This document shows, in pieces, positions 9,574 through 16,551 of a DNA stretch of 45,699 bases. The stretch comes from Bryobacterales bacterium (lineage in GTDB: Bacteria; Acidobacteriota; Terriglobia; Bryobacterales; Bryobacteraceae), in contig PLRJ01000144.1 of assembly GCA_003163855.1 (NCBI GenBank), forward strand, positions 7,799-53,497, read 5' to 3'. A program made the translations under genes and the position numbers. Positions within the stretch are counted from its first letter, which is position 1; every line of letters begins with the position of its first letter. Below the pieces are notes generated by a model. The model saw only the letters and a program-made list of their open reading frames with translations, was not told the DNA's origin and did no database searches.

Positions 9574-9599
9574 GTCTCTTAAAGGGTAAGTTTCGGGAC
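9574..9599 (+). repeat. 26-base palindromic repeat, copy C
   Basis: Ends GTCTC and GGGAC with the core AAAGGGTAAGTTTC, which matches the family consensus. It lies inside the open frame that leads into the truncated ORF at 9678-9827, as if it had replaced that gene's original 5' end. Confidence 0.65.
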
Positions 9600-9677
9600 A
9601 AGCCCGATCTTCACCCGGAACTTCGCGAACATCAGTTCGGTTTATACTTCAAGAAGGAAGCAGGTCCCTTTCTGATC

Positions 9678-9827
9678 ATGGTCGCCATACTTTCCACACT
9701 CGCGCTTTGGCTGATATCCCCGGTAATGTCCAACGTTCTGGTTATGATGCCTCTTAGCTGGCGACTTTGGCTGCTGGATGAAGCTCAAAACACCAAGTCA
9801 TCAAACCCAAGCAACGTAATCGTATAG
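9678..9827 (+). CDS. Possible 5'-truncated small membrane protein
   Basis: The frame is open from 9555 to TAG 9827, but the first ATG is at 9678 and has no clear ribosome site. Translation upstream of the ATG, starting just after palindrome copy C, still looks like protein (PDLHPELREHQFGLYFKKEA), so the gene has probably lost its true start. From the ATG the 49-residue product begins with a transmembrane helix (MVAILSTLALWLISPVM), has a second hydrophobic stretch ending LSWRLWLL, and closes with a polar tail. No family is recognised. It is either a remnant cut by the repeat or a gene with a non-standard start. Confidence 0.35.
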   Translation: MVAILSTLALWLISPVMSNVLVMMPLSWRLWLLDEAQNTKSSNPSNVIV

Positions 9828-9864
9828 TATACAGACGGCCATTCCCTGAATACCCTGAGCGCAC

Positions 9865-9890
9865 GTCTCGAAAAGGGTCCTTTTCGGGAC
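9865..9890 (+). repeat. 26-base palindromic repeat, copy F (near-perfect hairpin)
   Basis: The clearest member of the family. The two halves, GTCTCGAAAAGG and CCTTTTCGGGAC, pair over twelve positions around a central GT, with a single G-T wobble. As RNA it would fold into a stable hairpin; as DNA it is a near-perfect palindrome. It lies 28 bases before the TTG start of the 120-residue ORF, in that gene's leader. Confidence 0.7.
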
Positions 9891-9917
9891 TGGGGCAATC
9901 CGGCCCCAAGGAATGAG

Positions 9918-10280
9918 TTGAACGCGCGACTGCCTATGATGCATGATGAGCGAGTAATGGAGATACTCAAAGCATCCACTTCACCGATGCAGTTGGCATA
10001 TACGGTTTGGTTTCGCAACCTGCTAATGGAACCGGACGATCAAGACTATGAGTGGGTAGCCATTTTCCTTGTGGAAGCCGATACAGCGGAAGCCGCGCGA
10101 TCTTGGGGCGATCACTTAGCTAAATCCTATTCTTCGCGAAATCTAGAGGAGGCTCTGTTTCTTTGGTCGGACGTGAGAACGTTAGACGACCCGATTTGGA
10201 GCGGCGTCACTAGACCATGGAGTGAAAGCTCCCTTGTTCGCTACGGTCATGAAGCAACAGATAAGGATATTGGCTGGTAA
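9918..10280 (+). CDS. Hypothetical acidic protein, 120 residues
   Basis: I do not recognise this family. The TTG at 9918 has AAGGA five bases upstream and is the best-supported start; ATG codons at 9936 and 9939 are alternatives. The product is soluble and acidic, with no signal peptide or membrane segment. Composition is natural for a folded alpha/beta domain: a strand-like YEWVAIFLVEADTAEAA followed by helices (AARSWGDHLAKSY and NLEEALFLWSDV). The pattern (hydrophobic strand, then a helix with W-G-x-H-L) resembles small proteins of unknown function seen singly in accessory DNA. It lies between palindrome copies F and D, the latter starting eight bases after its TAA. Confidence 0.6.
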   Translation: MNARLPMMHDERVMEILKASTSPMQLAYTVWFRNLLMEPDDQDYEWVAIFLVEADTAEAARSWGDHLAKSYSSRNLEEALFLWSDVRTLDDPIWSGVTRPWSESSLVRYGHEATDKDIGW

Positions 10281-10288
10281 TCGTTCGC

Positions 10289-10314
10289 GTCTCACAAAGG
10301 GTAAGTTTCAGGAC
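10289..10314 (+). repeat. 26-base palindromic repeat, copy D
   Basis: Ends GTCTC and AGGAC with the core AAAGGGTAAGTTTC. It starts eight bases after the stop of the 120-residue ORF and ends 19 bases before the left end of the IS3 element. Confidence 0.65.
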
Positions 10315-10333
10315 AAGGCAGGAAGTCATGGAC

Positions 10334-10357
10334 TGAACCCCTAACGTGAGACAGACG
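10334..10357 (+). repeat. IS3 left terminal inverted repeat
   Basis: Starts TGAACCCCTAACGTGAGACAG. It pairs with 11883-11906 on the opposite strand, with mismatches mainly at positions 9, 12 and 13. A second TTTTGAGACAG follows a few bases inward. Confidence 0.75.
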
Positions 10358-10507
10358 AGTTTTGAGACAGTTGCCGTTCGCTGACTTTCGCTCGACGAAC
10401 GGGCAGTTAAGATCCAAGATGGTTGCGGTAGGCGAAGCGGAAGCGAGCAATGCTGGAGAGCAACTCGCCAGGAATAGCTTACCGGAGACTCATCCAAAAC
10501 GATGAGG

Positions 10508-10534
10508 CAGGAGCGGTCGAATAGGCCGCTCCTG
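10508..10534 (-). terminator. Hairpin downstream of orfB, possible terminator
   Basis: CAGGAGCGG at 10508-10516 and CCGCTCCTG at 10526-10534 form a perfect nine-base-pair stem with a nine-base loop. It lies ten bases after the orfB stop on the minus strand. The U-run after the stem is weak (ATCGTTTT about five bases on), so intrinsic termination is possible but not certain. Confidence 0.5.
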
Positions 10535-10544
10535 TGCTTTGCCA

Positions 10545-11444
10545 TTAGGGTCTCACATCGGGTGGGTAGATCTCCTCATGCCTTAAAAAACTCATGCCCG
10601 GAGCTGGCTGGATTAGCGGTTTGGCGGCCGCCGCCATGTGCCTTTCAAACTCGTCGGGTGATCGGTAACCGAGAGCCGAATGGAGGCGCGTCGCGTTGTA
10701 GTAACGGTCGAAGAAGACGCCCAAATGAGCGCGCAGATCCTCCATATCTTTGTACTCAAAGCAACGGATTTCTTCTTGTTTCAGAGTTCTCATGAAGCGC
10801 TCGCATTTGGCGTTGTCGTAGGGATTGGCTGGCCGGCTCATGCTCGGAATCATGCTGTGCTGAAGCAGCAGGTCAACGTAGGTAGCGGATGCGTATTGAA
10901 CTCCGCGATCCGAATGATGAATCAGACCAGGCGCCGGCTGTCGCGATTCAATCGCGTTCTCTAACGCCGTGAGCGCCAGATCAGTGATGAGACTGGGCCC
11001 AAGATTCCAGCCCAAGATCTTACGCGAAAACGCATCCATGACAACCGCCACGAACACATCTACGCGTCCCAGCCGCACGTATGTGATATCAGCCACCCAC
11101 AGCTGATTCACCGCCGTGCAAGTGAGTCGACGAGCTACATTGATCGCCACCTCAAAATCATGCTTGCTGTTAGTGGTCTGCGGAACAAAGCGGCGCTTGC
11201 GAATCGCCAGCAAATTGTCCTCGCGCATGAGACGTGCGACCCGCTTATGGTTGATGGCCCACCCCTGCGCCCGTAAGGCATATGTGATGCGACGATAACC
11301 ATAGTGTCGGTTCTCAATTGCGGCCCGCTGAATGGCGTCGCGAAGCCGCGACTCTTCTTCATCGGCGTCGGGTTTGGGCCCGCCAGCGCGGTAATAACTG
11401 GCGCGGCTCACCGCCGCCAGCGTGCACATCCGTTCGACTGTCAT
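10545..11444 (-). CDS. IS3-family transposase, OrfB catalytic subunit
   Basis: The 299-residue catalytic half of an IS3 transposase. It cuts and joins the element ends through a DDE integrase core. Visible parts are the N-terminal helical HTH_21-like region (NRHYGYRRITYALR) and the rve core with its three acids: Asp in LWVADITYV, Asp in IHHSDRGVQY, and Glu in NAKCERFMRTLKQEE. The C-terminal YNATRLHSALGYRSPDEFE is typical of the family. The ATG at 11444 is the first in frame, but the same frame stays open upstream and reads HTDFRDAVYQQIRQVDGQQG, which normally forms part of an OrfAB fusion made by -1 frameshifting. The catalytic frame itself is intact. Confidence 0.92.
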   Translation of the reverse strand: MTVERMCTLAAVSRASYYRAGGPKPDADEEESRLRDAIQRAAIENRHYGYRRITYALRAQGWAINHKRVARLMREDNLLAIRKRRFVPQTTNSKHDFEVAINVARRLTCTAVNQLWVADITYVRLGRVDVFVAVVMDAFSRKILGWNLGPSLITDLALTALENAIESRQPAPGLIHHSDRGVQYASATYVDLLLQHSMIPSMSRPANPYDNAKCERFMRTLKQEEIRCFEYKDMEDLRAHLGVFFDRYYNATRLHSALGYRSPDEFERHMAAAAKPLIQPAPGMSFLRHEEIYPPDVRP

Positions 11445-11461
11445 TCCGCCTTGCTGTCCGT

Positions 11462-11856
11462 CTACTTGCCGGATTTGTTGGTAGACGGCATCCCGGAAGT
11501 CTGTGTGCGCTTCCGACGATTTTCCTCGATGCGCAGCAAGGCACCTTTGAAAAAATCAAGATCCAACGCCTGGCGCGCGACCAAGCGTTCCAGTTCGGCG
11601 ATGCGCCGGCGTTGCTGTTCCTCTTTTTCTCCTGAATTTGAGCTGCGGTCTTGGGACTGGGAACCGCGATGCGGCCGAGGGCTTCATCTCGCCATCGGTA
11701 CACCTGTGAACGACTCACTTGCAATTCACGCACCAGTGCGGTGACGTCATTACAAGTCTTCATCCGTTCCACTACGGATCGCTGGAACGCTTCATCGAAT
11801 TTCCGTGGGCGTCCAATTTTCTTCTTCTGTTGATTCTGTTGAGACTCGGGGGGCAC
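11462..11856 (-). pseudogene. IS3-family OrfA (helix-turn-helix protein), frameshifted
   Basis: OrfA provides DNA binding for the transposase. It starts at GTG 11856 with GAGGTGA just upstream. The first 75 or so codons read well: a basic patch (KKKIGRPRKFDEAF) and a helix-turn-helix (VTALVRELQVSRSQVYRWR), ending ...AAQIQEK. Continuing in that frame gives nonsense. One base back (-1) the reading becomes EKEEQQRRRIAELERLV and then ALDLDFFKGALLRIEENRRK, the expected leucine-zipper-like coiled coil, ending at TAG 11462. The switch falls at a run of five A residues (T5 at 11624-11628 on the plus strand). It is either an indel that inactivates orfA or an extra programmed slip; the run is not a canonical heptamer. 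Confidence 0.75.
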
Positions 11857-11882
11857 CGTTCACCTCTATTGTGTCCCTTTTC

Positions 11883-11906
11883 TCCCTGTCTCAACTTTGG
11901 GGTTCA
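11883..11906 (-). repeat. IS3 right terminal inverted repeat
   Basis: Read on the minus strand from 11906 it begins TGAACCCCAAAGTTGAGACAG. It lies 27 bases outside the orfA start, so it also overlaps the region where the transposase promoter is expected. Confidence 0.75.
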
Positions 11907-12249
11907 CTACAGTCATGCCTCTAAGCTTGCCGTATGTCTATCCCAAATCGACAATGATCTCGTTGTGCCCGCATCGCAAAGCTTACTTCGCCGCGCCCTT
12001 AATCACTGTTCGGAAACCAATCGGTATTTCCACTTTACGCTTCGGCATTCAAATCCATGCGGACGGTTTGTCGGCTACGGTGACATTGGCCTGAAACGGC
12101 GTTCTGGGAGACGTCAAACGTCGACGGGTGAAACCCGCATACTGCACACGCCTTCCTCGATCCGGTGTTGAGGACAAGCAGGCTTTGTCCGCGATACAGG
12201 CGTCAAACGGCGAAGTGGTCTTTGGACAGAAATACGCATTATCCGAAGT
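11907..12249. other. Intergenic stretch right of the IS3 element
   Basis: No well-supported gene is visible. A plus-strand frame from ATG 11915 to 12094 begins just outside the IS end and has a coding-like tail (GISTLRFGIQIHADG), so it could be the remains of a gene cut by the insertion. I found no matching 5' part on the left side of the element. Confidence 0.4.
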
Positions 12250-12699
12250 CTATTCCCTCGGTTCGCGGTGCCTGGCAATGCCGATTATGAGCAGCACAAA
12301 GGAGAGAATCAGGCCCAGCGCGGCGGGCAGGTGACACAGTTTCACAACGAATTCCTGCCACGGCGCACCGCCGGCCGCGCCGGCTTGCGTGGCTGCGACG
12401 GGCAACAACTGGTTTGTGCCCCACCAGGCATTAGCAACCTCGGACAAGGCCATGAGCCACGTCAGCCACGCCGACACGACTATCACCCGGACCGCACCGG
12501 ATCCGGCTGAGTGAGGCAGCCTGAGTACGAGTATTCCAAGGACCACGAACAACAGGCCATTCGTTTCAAACTGGATGTGCGCCCCCACGGCTAGCCGCGG
12601 ATACGGTGTCAGGGGAGGGGCGAATCCCCAAACCAGCCCGGCCAGAACGAGGGCCAGACCGTGAATCAGAATCTGTTTACCGCCGGTTTGAATGGTCAT
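12250..12699 (-). CDS. Four-helix membrane protein, hydroxylaminobenzene mutase/styrene-oxide isomerase-like
   Basis: A 149-residue integral membrane protein with four predicted helices, at about residues 11-28, 47-60, 70-90 and 121-141. The order of features fits the small HabB/styrene-oxide isomerase family: HGLALVLAGLVWGFAPP near the start, then YPRLAVGAHIQFETNGLLFVVLGIL, where the NPR..L.AH....NG pattern is typical. HabB rearranges hydroxylaminobenzene to 2-aminophenol, and relatives isomerise epoxides. The assignment rests on pattern recall, and substrate cannot be inferred. The start ATG 12699 gives the family length. The gene stands alone between the IS element and the FRG gene; no neighbouring nitroarene or styrene genes support a catabolic role. 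Confidence 0.55.
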   Translation of the reverse strand: MTIQTGGKQILIHGLALVLAGLVWGFAPPLTPYPRLAVGAHIQFETNGLLFVVLGILVLRLPHSAGSGAVRVIVVSAWLTWLMALSEVANAWWGTNQLLPVAATQAGAAGGAPWQEFVVKLCHLPAALGLILSFVLLIIGIARHREPRE

Positions 12700-12928
12700 T
12701 GTCGTTCGCTCGGAAAGTGCAGATCATGTCAAGGTTAATGCATTTGAATTCCATTTGCCCGCTGGCACACTAAGCCGCAAAGCCAACCCACGTGGCCGAA
12801 TTTGCCATAACGCCTATGTGCCTTACCCATGCCCCGTGAAACGGCGTTGTGTTCCGTATGCGCGGGCGCACGGCATGACCTCCCGGAAATCAGAACTTTG
12901 GCCAGTTCGAATTTGCTCCTGCGTCACT

Positions 12929-13768
12929 TCAGCCGAACACAGGAGGCTCCGGGTAGCTCTCTCCACGGTCACAGTCGTAGACGTCGATTTTAATCGTCGT
13001 GGCAAGCGCATCAAGGCTGCAAAACAAGGTCTCTGCAGTCACCCCGAGAGCCATCAGATCCCGTGAGAGGGCGGCCTTGGAATCGGCTGGTACCAAATAA
13101 CGTATGATTTCGCGAGGGACTTCGAGAAGGTTCTCGATCGTGTTCCCGCCGTTCGGTGGTGGATGAATTGTGAATCGGCTCGACTGCGCCGACATGCGTG
13201 GGAACTCCAAGGGCGGTAGAAAGGCGACGGGATTGCGCGTAATGGGCTCCTGGATATTGAGGTCACGGCCGAGGCGGCGAATTTTAGATTCAGTGATAAA
13301 CGCCCCGGCGGCCAGGTATTTGACGATTGACGCATCGCTCGAGTGCAACCAATAGCCACTCCGGTTGTTAAGAGCGTCAGGCCGAACACACCAGACTTCC
13401 CCGATCTCGCTAGGCGAACCCTCTACCGCAAAATAGAGCGCAGTTAGGATATTCTCCGTCCAATCAAGCAACCTTGTTGGCAGGCCATGGTGCTGCATGA
13501 GCAGTAACCATCCCAAGTGATCGTTCCACACTGGCAGGTTCGACTGTATGGCGCCGGCCCGAAGTCGAAACCGCTCCGCCAGCCAATACTCCCGATAGCC
13601 GCCCCTTACCGCAGGAGGGCGTCGAAAAACGGTCGGAGTCAGCACGCCGTAGCTTTTAGAATGGCCCCTAAACCAGCTAATAGGTAATTTTGTCCCGATC
13701 GTGACTGCCTGCTCGATCGTTCGAATTTGTCTGTTCGCCAGTTCCGATGAATCCATCTCTAAGCCCAT
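12929..13768 (-). CDS. FRG-domain protein
   Basis: A 279-residue soluble protein with the FRG domain, named for its Phe-Arg-Gly motif. That motif is at residues 33-36 (WFRGHS), followed by LTPTVFRRP and the second signature QHHGLPTRLLDWTENILTALYFAV at about 92-115. The domain's biochemical role is not established. FRG proteins occur sporadically in bacteria and phages, often among defence or mobile genes, and this copy sits in an accessory region with an IS element and a toxin-antitoxin pair. No signal peptide or membrane segment is visible. ATG 13768 is used; a second ATG four codons later is equally possible. A defence role is inference from context only. Confidence 0.85.
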   Translation of the reverse strand: MGLEMDSSELANRQIRTIEQAVTIGTKLPISWFRGHSKSYGVLTPTVFRRPPAVRGGYREYWLAERFRLRAGAIQSNLPVWNDHLGWLLLMQHHGLPTRLLDWTENILTALYFAVEGSPSEIGEVWCVRPDALNNRSGYWLHSSDASIVKYLAAGAFITESKIRRLGRDLNIQEPITRNPVAFLPPLEFPRMSAQSSRFTIHPPPNGGNTIENLLEVPREIIRYLVPADSKAALSRDLMALGVTAETLFCSLDALATTIKIDVYDCDRGESYPEPPVFG

Positions 13769-14274
13769 CGACTTGATGTTAGTCCAATTGGGTTTTGGTG
13801 CTTTGACGCCCTCCCGGAGACTCCCTTTCTAGTCGCAGCATCATGAAGCTTTGCGCTTAACGTCGTCTCGTCGCATAAGTAACTGGAAGCCACACTCGCC
13901 TTCGGCAGTTGAAAGATGTGCATCGGCGCTTTGGCGAGAACAGTCGTCCAAACCCGAAGTGCCCGAAACGGCGATCTGGGAAGTGTGGTCCGCTCTGGAC
14001 GAATTGTTCGGATACTCGTGCTGTGAAATCTGGGCGTGAGTCTGCTCGATTTTTGGTCGAGTTCGGCGAGTTGTTGGCTACTTTGCGCGTGACGTTGCCG
14101 CTGAGGCAAGTGGGATCCACAGAGAGCGGATCGAGCCAGACGGAGCGAAGACGGTTGCGGACTTCGGCGTGGACGAGTTCATGACTGCGAATGCGGCAGG
14201 TGTTGCGGTCGGGGAATCGGGTGCCGAAACTCGCGAGTATAGATTTAAAATCGAGCGGAGGAGATAGAACTCTG
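13769..14274. other. 506-base stretch without a convincing gene
   Basis: Several overlapping frames exist on both strands but none is persuasive. The minus strand carries two frames with partly natural composition: SHELVHAEVRNRLRSVWLDP near 14120-14190, and RHAQSSQQLAELDQKSSRL near 14040-14100 in another frame. Together they could be a decayed minus-strand gene with frameshifts. The last 25 bases hold the ribosome site of the next plus-strand gene (GGAGGAG at 14257-14263). Confidence 0.4.
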
Positions 14275-15447
14275 ATGTCGCGATGGCGGTATATAGGTAA
14301 CTTGATTGTCATTCTTTTGCCTGTTTTGCTGTTCGGGCAGATTCCCTCGAATCCGCCTGCTGCGGCGACGGGTCAAGCATCCAACAGTCAGTGGTTCTTC
14401 CGAGCTCCCTATGCGCAGCCAGCCGTACCGGCGGATGCGCTGGAACTGGTTACCGGCAGTGCGGAGTCGGTGCAGAGTGTCAGCCAGCGCGCGTCGGTGG
14501 TGAAGATGCTGAATGATGCCTACGCGATGTCTAATGGACAGGCTTATCCGTACGACCGGAGGACTAGTTTTGTGGCGTTCGGCTCCAGTTCGTCCGACGG
14601 CAGCTGGCAGTTAGAGGACAGCTCGCCCAAAGCAGGCCTGTATCGCTGGACGGCGCAGGGGCCGTCTTATTCGGTTATCAATTTATATAAAGACCAGGAG
14701 CTTTATAGCAATCAGGCGGCTGGATTGATGCCGATGCGGCTTGCGCAGGTTCGCGCCGCTATGTTTTTTATGCGGCCGGTTGCCGGGCCGCGCGCGACGC
14801 TGCGAGTGGCGCCGGGAAGTTTGCATGGAGCAAGCTTACAATGCGTGTTGCTAACGCATAATGATGTGGCGAAAGGCGTGACAGGCGGCCGACGCTGGGA
14901 GGAAGCTGAGTACTGCCTCGATACCAAATCAGGAGCGCTGATCACTTACTCGCCAGCGCCGGGCATCTACACTCAGTACGATTATTCGCAAGCGATCCAC
15001 TTTCATGACCGCTTGATCTACAATGCATTCACCATCTCGCAAGCGGGGCGGACGATAATCGAGGCAAAGACGATCAGCGTGGAGGACCCGGCCAAGGATC
15101 TGTCGTCATTTGAGCCGACGGGCTTGAACGAGTTAGGCGTCGGGTCGTTGCTGACAGCTCCGTGGCGTTATCGAAGTATGGTTCCTGTGCAGAATGCGAC
15201 CCCTGGGACGTCGGACGTGGTTGTGGTTCATGGCATGCAATCGGCGGCGGGACCGATGTCAGAAACCGAAGTAGTGGCGTCGAGCAGCAGTGCGTTCCAT
15301 GCGCGGGCGTTGGAACTCGCCTCGAAAATACACGGAGCTGCGACAGTTGAGGACGGCGAGCCGGGGGCTACGGTTCAGTCGCATGAAGTGCTACTGACGA
15401 TCCAGTTTGCGAGTTTGGGCGGACGCCCTTTTCCGGGGGAAAGATAA
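14275..15447 (+). CDS. Exported protein of unknown function, 390 residues
   Basis: The start is ATG 14275, not the upstream ATG in the same frame: GGAGGAG lies 11-18 bases before it, and the product then opens with a signal peptide (RYIGNLIVILLPVLLFGQ, cleavage near residue 22). The mature protein looks soluble and mostly beta-rich, with no recognisable catalytic motif. An acidic PGATVQSHEVLLTIQFAS strand lies near the C-terminus, a position where TonB-like or carboxypeptidase-like modules often occur, but the match is too weak to name. Two Cys residues flank a GRRWEEAEYCLDTKSGALI segment that resembles outer-membrane lipoprotein-sorting folds. The gene is alone on the plus strand and ends four bases from the convergent oxidoreductase. 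Periplasmic or outer-envelope location is expected. Confidence 0.7.
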   Translation: MSRWRYIGNLIVILLPVLLFGQIPSNPPAAATGQASNSQWFFRAPYAQPAVPADALELVTGSAESVQSVSQRASVVKMLNDAYAMSNGQAYPYDRRTSFVAFGSSSSDGSWQLEDSSPKAGLYRWTAQGPSYSVINLYKDQELYSNQAAGLMPMRLAQVRAAMFFMRPVAGPRATLRVAPGSLHGASLQCVLLTHNDVAKGVTGGRRWEEAEYCLDTKSGALITYSPAPGIYTQYDYSQAIHFHDRLIYNAFTISQAGRTIIEAKTISVEDPAKDLSSFEPTGLNELGVGSLLTAPWRYRSMVPVQNATPGTSDVVVVHGMQSAAGPMSETEVVASSSSAFHARALELASKIHGAATVEDGEPGATVQSHEVLLTIQFASLGGRPFPGER

Positions 15448-15451
15448 GTTT

Positions 15452-16516
15452 CTAATAAGCGCGAGCGTATTGAACAGGGGGAGCCTGAGCGGCTCCTAGT
15501 TTCTTTGCCGCGTGTAAGGGCCAGTAAGGATCGCGCAGCATCTCGCGCGCCAACAGGACGATATCGGCCTTGCCGGAAGAGATGATCTGGTTGGCCTGGT
15601 CGGGTTCGGTGATCATGCCTACTGCGCCGGTCATCATTCCGCTCTCGCGTTTTACTTGTTCGGCAAAGGGCACCTGATAACCGGGTCCGGTTTTAATATG
15701 GGCGTGCGGCACGACGGCGCCGGAAGAACAATCGATCAGATCGACCTCCCTCGGCTGCAACAGGCGCGCCAGTTGCACGGAATCGTCGATCGTCCAACCC
15801 CCATCGGCCCAGTCACTCGCCGAGATTCTGACGAAGAGCGGCAGCTCAGCGGGCCATACGGAGCGGATGGCGGCCACAATTTCCAATAAAAAACGGGCGC
15901 GGTTTTCGAGCGAGCCGCCATAAGCGTCTTGTCTGTGATTAGTGAGAGGGGAAAGGAATTCGTTGATGAGATAGCCGTGCGCGGCGTGAATTTCTATCAC
16001 TTGAAAACCCGCTTTGCGGGACAGCTCAGCCGCGTGTTTAAAAGCTTGCACGACTTGGTTGATGTCTGCTGTGGTCATCTCGCGGGGCGGTGCATCGGCT
16101 TCATTGAAGGGAATGGGGCTAGGTGCGATAGTCTGCCAGCCGCCTTCGCTCAACGGAATTTGCGTGCCACGGTTGAGCCAAGGCGCATAGGTGCTGGCTT
16201 TGCGTCCGGCGTGGGCAAGTTGAATGGCGGGAACGGATCGCTGCTGTTTAATAAAAGCTGCGACTGGTTCGAGGGCTGCGCTATGTGCGTTGCTCCAGAT
16301 ACCCATGTCACCGGGAGAGATGCGGCCGCGTGGTTCGACGCCGCTAGCCTCTACCATCACTAAACCAGCACCGCCGACAGCACGGCTACCCAGGTGAACG
16401 AGGTGCCATTCGTCGGCCAAGCCGTCCTTACAGGAGTACTGGCACATGGGAGAAACGGCAATGCGGTTGGGTAAGGTGATGGATCGAATGGTTAATGGGG
16501 AAAAAAGATGGGGCAT
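15452..16516 (-). CDS. namA: Old yellow enzyme, NADPH:flavin oxidoreductase (NamA/YqjM class)
   Basis: A 354-residue FMN-dependent ene-reductase that uses NADPH to reduce activated C=C bonds and also nitro compounds; the physiological substrate is usually unknown. It has the features of the YqjM (thermophilic-like) class: Cys25 and Tyr27 in SPMCQYSC, the substrate-binding His177 and His180 in EIHAAHGYLINEFLSP, and the following NHRQDAYGGSLENRARF. The length is normal (YqjM is 338). It starts 35 bases after the hemD stop on the same strand and so is probably co-transcribed with the tetrapyrrole genes. A functional connection is possible but not known; the gene may simply share the promoter. 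Confidence 0.9.
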   Translation of the reverse strand: MPHLFSPLTIRSITLPNRIAVSPMCQYSCKDGLADEWHLVHLGSRAVGGAGLVMVEASGVEPRGRISPGDMGIWSNAHSAALEPVAAFIKQQRSVPAIQLAHAGRKASTYAPWLNRGTQIPLSEGGWQTIAPSPIPFNEADAPPREMTTADINQVVQAFKHAAELSRKAGFQVIEIHAAHGYLINEFLSPLTNHRQDAYGGSLENRARFLLEIVAAIRSVWPAELPLFVRISASDWADGGWTIDDSVQLARLLQPREVDLIDCSSGAVVPHAHIKTGPGYQVPFAEQVKRESGMMTGAVGMITEPDQANQIISSGKADIVLLAREMLRDPYWPLHAAKKLGAAQAPPVQYARAY

Positions 16517-16551
16517 CTGCTTGTGAGATGAGATGAGAGGGGAAGTTGTTG

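Larger units (their letters stand above)
10334..11906 (-). mobile_element. IS3-family insertion sequence, about 1573 bases
   Basis: The boundaries are set by a matching pair of terminal inverted repeats. The left end reads TGAACCCC at 10334 followed by TGAGACAG; the right end, on the other strand from 11906, reads TGAACCCC then TTGAGACAG. About 18 of the first 24 positions agree. Inside are orfA and orfB on the minus strand in the usual IS3 order, with orfA starting 27 bases from the right end. The orfB side carries an unusually long non-coding tail of about 210 bases. No direct target duplication is seen: the flanking triplets are GAC and CTA. The element is therefore old, or its flanks were rearranged. 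Because orfA is frameshifted it may no longer move on its own. Confidence 0.85.

Noticed and set aside
8168..10314. Integron cassette array (attC sites)
   Set aside because: Two repeat copies contain GTTAAGT, which fits the attC core GTTRRRY, but the others do not. No inverse core or paired inner sites are seen, and there is no integrase gene in the window.
8168..10314. CRISPR array
   Set aside because: Spacing between copies is several hundred bases and irregular, the repeats are diverged, and no cas gene is present.
10331..11909. Target-site duplication of the IS3 element
   Set aside because: The immediately flanking triplets are GAC and CTA. GTCATG occurs near both ends but at different distances, so it is not a duplication.
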